The notes beneath the pieces were generated by a model. That model did no database searches. It saw only the letters and a list, made by a program, of their open reading frames with translations, and was not told the origin of the DNA. This document shows positions 60,363 to 64,000 of a stretch of DNA of 64,000 nt, one piece after another. A program made the translations under genes and the position numbers. How positions within the stretch are numbered: the first letter of the stretch is position 1; the number at the start of each line of letters is the position of its first letter. The stretch is from Obelidium mucronatum. Taxonomy: Eukaryota > Chytridiomycota > Chytridiomycetes > Chytridiales > Chytriomycetaceae. Location of the stretch: the NCBI GenBank assembly GCA_025765595.1, contig JAIVFH010000068.1, positions 62,001 through 126,000 on the forward strand, read 5' to 3'.

Positions 60363-61700
60363 TTATCCAATGACGATTCTTCCGTCAATCAACTCATATG
60401 GAGGGATTTCCAAGTTGAGTGGAGCAGGACCTTTACGAATACGACCAGAGATATCGTAGTGGGATCCGTGGCAAGGACAGAACCAACCATTGTATTCACC
60501 AGCTAAATAAATTCAAAGATTCATAGGATTAGAAAAAGTCCATATCAAAAGTCCCCCCCCCCCCCCCCCAAAAAAAAAAATCCATACCATCTCCGATTGG
60601 AACACAACCCAAGTGGGTGCAAACACCCATCATGACAAGCCATTCTGGTTCCTTGACTCTGTCAGCGTCGGTTTCCTTGTGTCTCAATTGGGCAAGGTCA
60701 ACGCTGTTGGCTTCAGCAATGTCGGCGGCGGTACGGTGACGGATAAAGACTGGCTTTCCACGCCACTAAAAATTATTGGTACAAAATTAGGACGTGTGAG
60801 AATTTGAATTTGATGTTGATGATGGATGGAATGTGATATGACTCATAGCCTCCCAAGAGTTCTCAAAAACATTTGTCCAATTCGAGCCTAATTTCGAGAA
60901 CGTATTTCTTTTCGCATGAATTCGGACGTGATCCAGTTTGAATAAATACAGCAAACAGTTGATGATCCATTTGTTGCCTCATCGATTTTTGCATTACATA
61001 ATCCCCCCCCTCTCTCCCACTCCTTTGCGTCTAAATTTTCATCCAATTGCTCATGCACACACCACACATTGACACAAAGATGTGTAATACCTTGAGGACA
61101 ACGTTCTTTCCTTCTGGGATATCGGCCTGGTTGACTTCAATCTTTGCCAACGCCAAAACATCAGCAGAAGCGGCAAGAGATCCAACAAGGTTAACGGCAA
61201 TGTTCTTTGCAGAGACGGCCTGCACGAAGCCAAAAGCACCAATGAGTGAGTAGGCCACGTTGCGTGATCGCGAGTCTGAGTACGAGGCCTTGTCCTTGAG
61301 GTACTTGTTTGCGGGAGGGGCAGTGGAGTCGCCGCCTGGTGCGAGAACAGTCAGGGGTTCTTTGTTGTATCCGGCGGCGTAGTTGCGGCGTTGCGAGGCG
61401 AGCGACTGCAGCGGGGCTGATTTGGAAGACAGGAAAACACGATCAATCAGCGGCGACAGAAGAAAGAAGAAAGAGAGAAGAAAGAAGACAGAAAGAAGAC
61501 AGAAGAAAAGAGAAGAAAGATAGAAGAACAGAGAGAGAACACGCACCGACGTACGCCGTGCGCGCAGCGGCCGCCGTCGGACGGAAGGCGGCGCTGAGCA
61601 CGTGGCTGCCGTGGCTGCCGTGGGCGCCGTGGGCGGCGGCGCGGACGGCGGCGGCGGGCGACGGCTTGGCGGCGAGCGCGGCGACGAAGACAGTCTTCAT
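60363..61700 (-). CDS. Rieske iron-sulfur subunit of cytochrome bc1 complex
   Basis: Carries electrons from ubiquinol to cytochrome c1 in mitochondrial complex III. Exon 1 (61700-61547) is very GC-rich and encodes an Ala/Arg/His presequence ([19 protein letters not shown]). The next exon has the membrane anchor ([20 protein letters not shown]) and [10 protein letters not shown]; then [12 protein letters not shown] and the cluster motifs CTHLGC (in [14 protein letters not shown]) and CPCHGSH (in [16 protein letters not shown]). It ends [14 protein letters not shown]. All four Fe-S ligands (2 Cys, 2 His) and the disulfide Cys are present. A run of about 17 C on the plus strand lies in an intron near 60553. 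Confidence 0.95.
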
Positions 61701-61817
61701 TCTGATTTGTGTTTTTGTGAAAAAGGAAAAGGAAAATAGTTCTGTTCTATCGTCTATCGACTATCGACTATTCGAGTCTATTCGAGTCTATCCGCAAAAA
61801 TCCAAGAGAAAAAAGAC

Positions 61818-62087
61818 ATGCAGGGCCCGCCAATCAATGCCTTCTTTGCACGGCCGCTGACGCAGCAGCAACAACAACAAGCGCAACAAGCGCAACAAGC
61901 GCAACAAACACAACAGCAAGCACAACAACACCACCAACAACAACTCATTCAGCAAATGTACCAGCAGCAACAGGCCCAGGCTCAGCACCAACTGTTTCAG
62001 GCTCAACAACAACAACTTCAGATGCAGCACCTGCAACAACAGCAACAACAACATCATCATCAACAGCAGCAGCAACAACAACTACAA

Positions 62088-62138
<51 letters not shown>

Positions 62139-63222
62139 CAACAGAAAATATTAAATTCCTCGGATCGCTCCATTTCTGCGAAATACAAGTCTCTTGGTTT
62201 CATTGCGGCAGGAACTTATGGACGCGTCTTTAAAGCCATCAGACTTGACAAGTAAGTTTGAATTCTCATTCATTCGGCTTAAATTGTCCATAATCTGAAC
62301 CCCGTATCTCCCCCTCTATTCCTCTCTTTCAGCAAAATGCACGTCGAATACGCAATCAAAAAGTTTAAACCAGAAAAGGAAGGAGATGCATCTCTATCGG
62401 CCGGTATCTCTCAATCGGCTTGTCGTGAAATTGCCCTCTGTCGTGAACTGTCCCACATCAATGTCGTTTACTTGGAAGAAGTTTTCGTTGAGCCTCTCGA
62501 TCGGTCTATTTATATGGTGTTTGAATACGCTGAACATGATTTGCTGGTCAGTGTATGACGTGTGTATTTTATGTTCGTTATTTTTTTTTGTCCTTCAAAG
62601 TGAATGAACACCTCCTTCCCTCTCATACCACAGCAAATCCTCCATCACCACTCCCAAATGCAACCAGCTGCAATGAGAACCATCCCTTCCTTCACAGTGA
62701 AATCATTACTCTGGCAACTCATCAACGGTGTTGCGTATTTACATGCGAATTGGGTCTTGCATCGGGATTTGAAACCTGCCAATGTGTTGGTCACATCGAA
62801 GGGGATTGTCAAGATTGGGGATCTTGGGCTTGCTAGGATATTTAGGTCTCCATTACGCACTTTGTATGAAGGAGATAAAGTCGTGGTTACCATTTGGTAT
62901 GTGTGAAAAAAAACGTCTGTTGACGGACTCCAAAATCTCACAACATACCTGTATCTCTGCAACAGGTACAGATCGCCAGAACTGCTTTTTTCTTCAAAGC
63001 ACTATACCGACAGTGTAGACATGTGGGCTGTGGGGTGTATATTTGCCGAATTGCTTTTGCTCAGACCGATATTCAAAGGGGATGAAGTCAAAATGGATGG
63101 CAAGAAATCAATTCCGTTTCAACGCGACCAAGTTCAAAAGATTATCGATGTTCTAGGAACGCCGACAGGTTTTGTTTATGTGACTTATACATGCATTCTG
63201 TGGTGGAGTGCTGAACGAATCC

Positions 63223-63253
<31 letters not shown>

Positions 63254-63567
63254 AAAAAAAAAAAACAGCTGCAAATTGGCCCAGTTTGCTTTTCATGCCC
63301 GACTACAATCATCTCAAAACACTCACCAAAATGGAACCCCAGTTCCCAAATATATTCTCATACCAAAACACGGGGCTGTCTTCTTCTGGATACTCGCTCC
63401 TCGCATCAATGTTTGAGTATGATCCTACAAAGAGATTGAGTGCTGAAGCGGCGCTGAAGCATCCTTACTTTATGGAAGAGCCGTTGCCTTCGATGGACGC
63501 GTTCCACCAAAATTTGAAGGTCATGTATCCTATTAGGAAGTTGCAACCAGCAGATGACTTTAAATAG
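61818..63567 (+). CDS. CDK8: Mediator kinase CDK8 (Ssn3/Srb10)
   Basis: Cyclin-C-dependent kinase of the Mediator kinase module. The N-terminus is a long Gln tract (about 85 residues, CAA/CAG at 61868-62144). Then the kinase: [19 protein letters not shown], the CDK8-type helix [45 protein letters not shown] (DLG in place of DFG; CDK8 proteins usually have DMG), TIWYRSPELL across an intron, [38 protein letters not shown] and the C-terminal SMDAF. Seven or so exons. The intron before [14 protein letters not shown] exons contains C23 followed by A22 (63221-63265) directly before the acceptor CAG. Confidence 0.92.
61868..62144 (+). repeat. Polyglutamine (CAA/CAG) tract in CDK8
   Basis: Mixed CAA/CAG run with an uninterrupted CAG stretch near 62092-62132; encodes Gln with scattered Ala and His. 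Confidence 0.85.
63221..63265. repeat. C23-A22 double homopolymer in a CDK8 intron
   Basis: Twenty-three C followed by twenty-two A, ending at the acceptor CAG at 63266-63268. Length is unlikely to be exact in any assembly. Confidence 0.85.
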
Positions 63568-63684
63568 AAGGATATAATAACATGTATATTTATTTTTATG
63601 ACCTCTTTCGGTTTTTTTTTGTTTATTGGATTGCTGCCTTCTCCAGTTGGATTTATCCATTTGCCACTTGATCAGTACCAAGCT

Positions 63685-63936
63685 CTAGCATTCACTTAAA
63701 AACATAAAACACTGTTCATTCAACCCACAATTCGAAGGAGAATAAGGATCACACGATTTTGCAGAGAAAGTCGAATTGGCTGCCACCCAAGTCCCGCCAC
63801 ACCGATTCTGTAGCGCCGAGATATTGGGTTGATGAAATACCTGTGCTTGATCACCACCAGCTGCAACTCTCCTTCCATCCAAAACGTCTCGGGACAGTTT
63901 TGAATAATCCGAATTATATCTGTATGTATGCAGCAA
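63685..63936 (-). CDS. Possible 3' end of a Cys-rich protein gene (partial)
   Basis: Open frame ending CGGTWVAANSTFSAKSCDPY ... CGLNEQCFMFLSEC on the minus strand, converging on CDK8. The Cys-rich C-terminus looks like part of a secreted or carbohydrate-binding protein; the 5' part would lie beyond the window. Not recognised. Confidence 0.3.
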   Translation of the reverse strand: MLHTYRYNSDYSKLSRDVLDGRRVAAGGDQAQVFHQPNISALQNRCGGTWVAANSTFSAKSCDPYSPSNCGLNEQCFMFLSEC

Positions 63937-64000
63937 ATTATGATGGCTCCCTCTTCCCTCTTTATTTTCAATGCTATTAAAACATGGACAATTTCCAAAA

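Noticed and set aside
1..64000. CRISPR arrays, rRNA and bacterial operon features
   Set aside because: No direct-repeat/spacer pattern or rRNA-like sequence; introns and gene content are eukaryotic.

Overview
The window is nuclear DNA from a fungus, most likely a zoosporic (chytrid-like) one. Genes are dense and split by many 45-80 nt introns with GT..AG ends and T-rich tracts. Modified GH19 chitinases, a tandem array of rhodopsin-like seven-helix receptors, a RUS/DUF647 protein, a Crypton with a GCR1_C domain and a Helitron together fit an early-diverging fungus better than a yeast or a filamentous ascomycete. The species cannot be named from sequence alone.

Left part (1-32 kb): a Gyp7-type Rab GAP (5' partial), two GH19 chitinases with chitin-binding modules, anthranilate synthase component I (TrpE), seven head-to-tail receptor genes (10.9-20.25 kb), a hotdog thioesterase, a 5-kb low-complexity basic gene with a scrambled frame, an ABCC transporter and an unrecognised Gln-rich protein gene. 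Many single-base frameshifts fall in the chitinases and in five of the seven receptors, whereas TrpE and the transporter between them are clean.

Middle part (33-52 kb): a SET/MYND protein diverges from a kinase-WW protein with a hydrophobic C-terminus. Next comes a 12-kb mobile block. A Helitron on the minus strand carries a RepHel gene with an HUH motif, paired tyrosines and a PIF1-type helicase, plus one accessory gene. It is bounded by a 15-bp inverted repeat and has a 33-nt hairpin and GATCGGAA repeats at its right end. It abuts a complete-looking Crypton tyrosine recombinase gene on the plus strand. A possible 10-bp direct repeat outside both suggests that the Helitron landed inside the 5' part of the Crypton. 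A one-exon F-box/ankyrin gene follows.

Right part (52-64 kb): compact housekeeping genes with intact frames: RUS family, MED6, LSM14/Scd6, a FANCL-like ligase that seems to lack its 5' end, DNA polymerase delta subunit 2, the Rieske protein of complex III, and CDK8. MED6 and CDK8 both belong to Mediator. GC-rich first exons stand out in this AT-rich setting.
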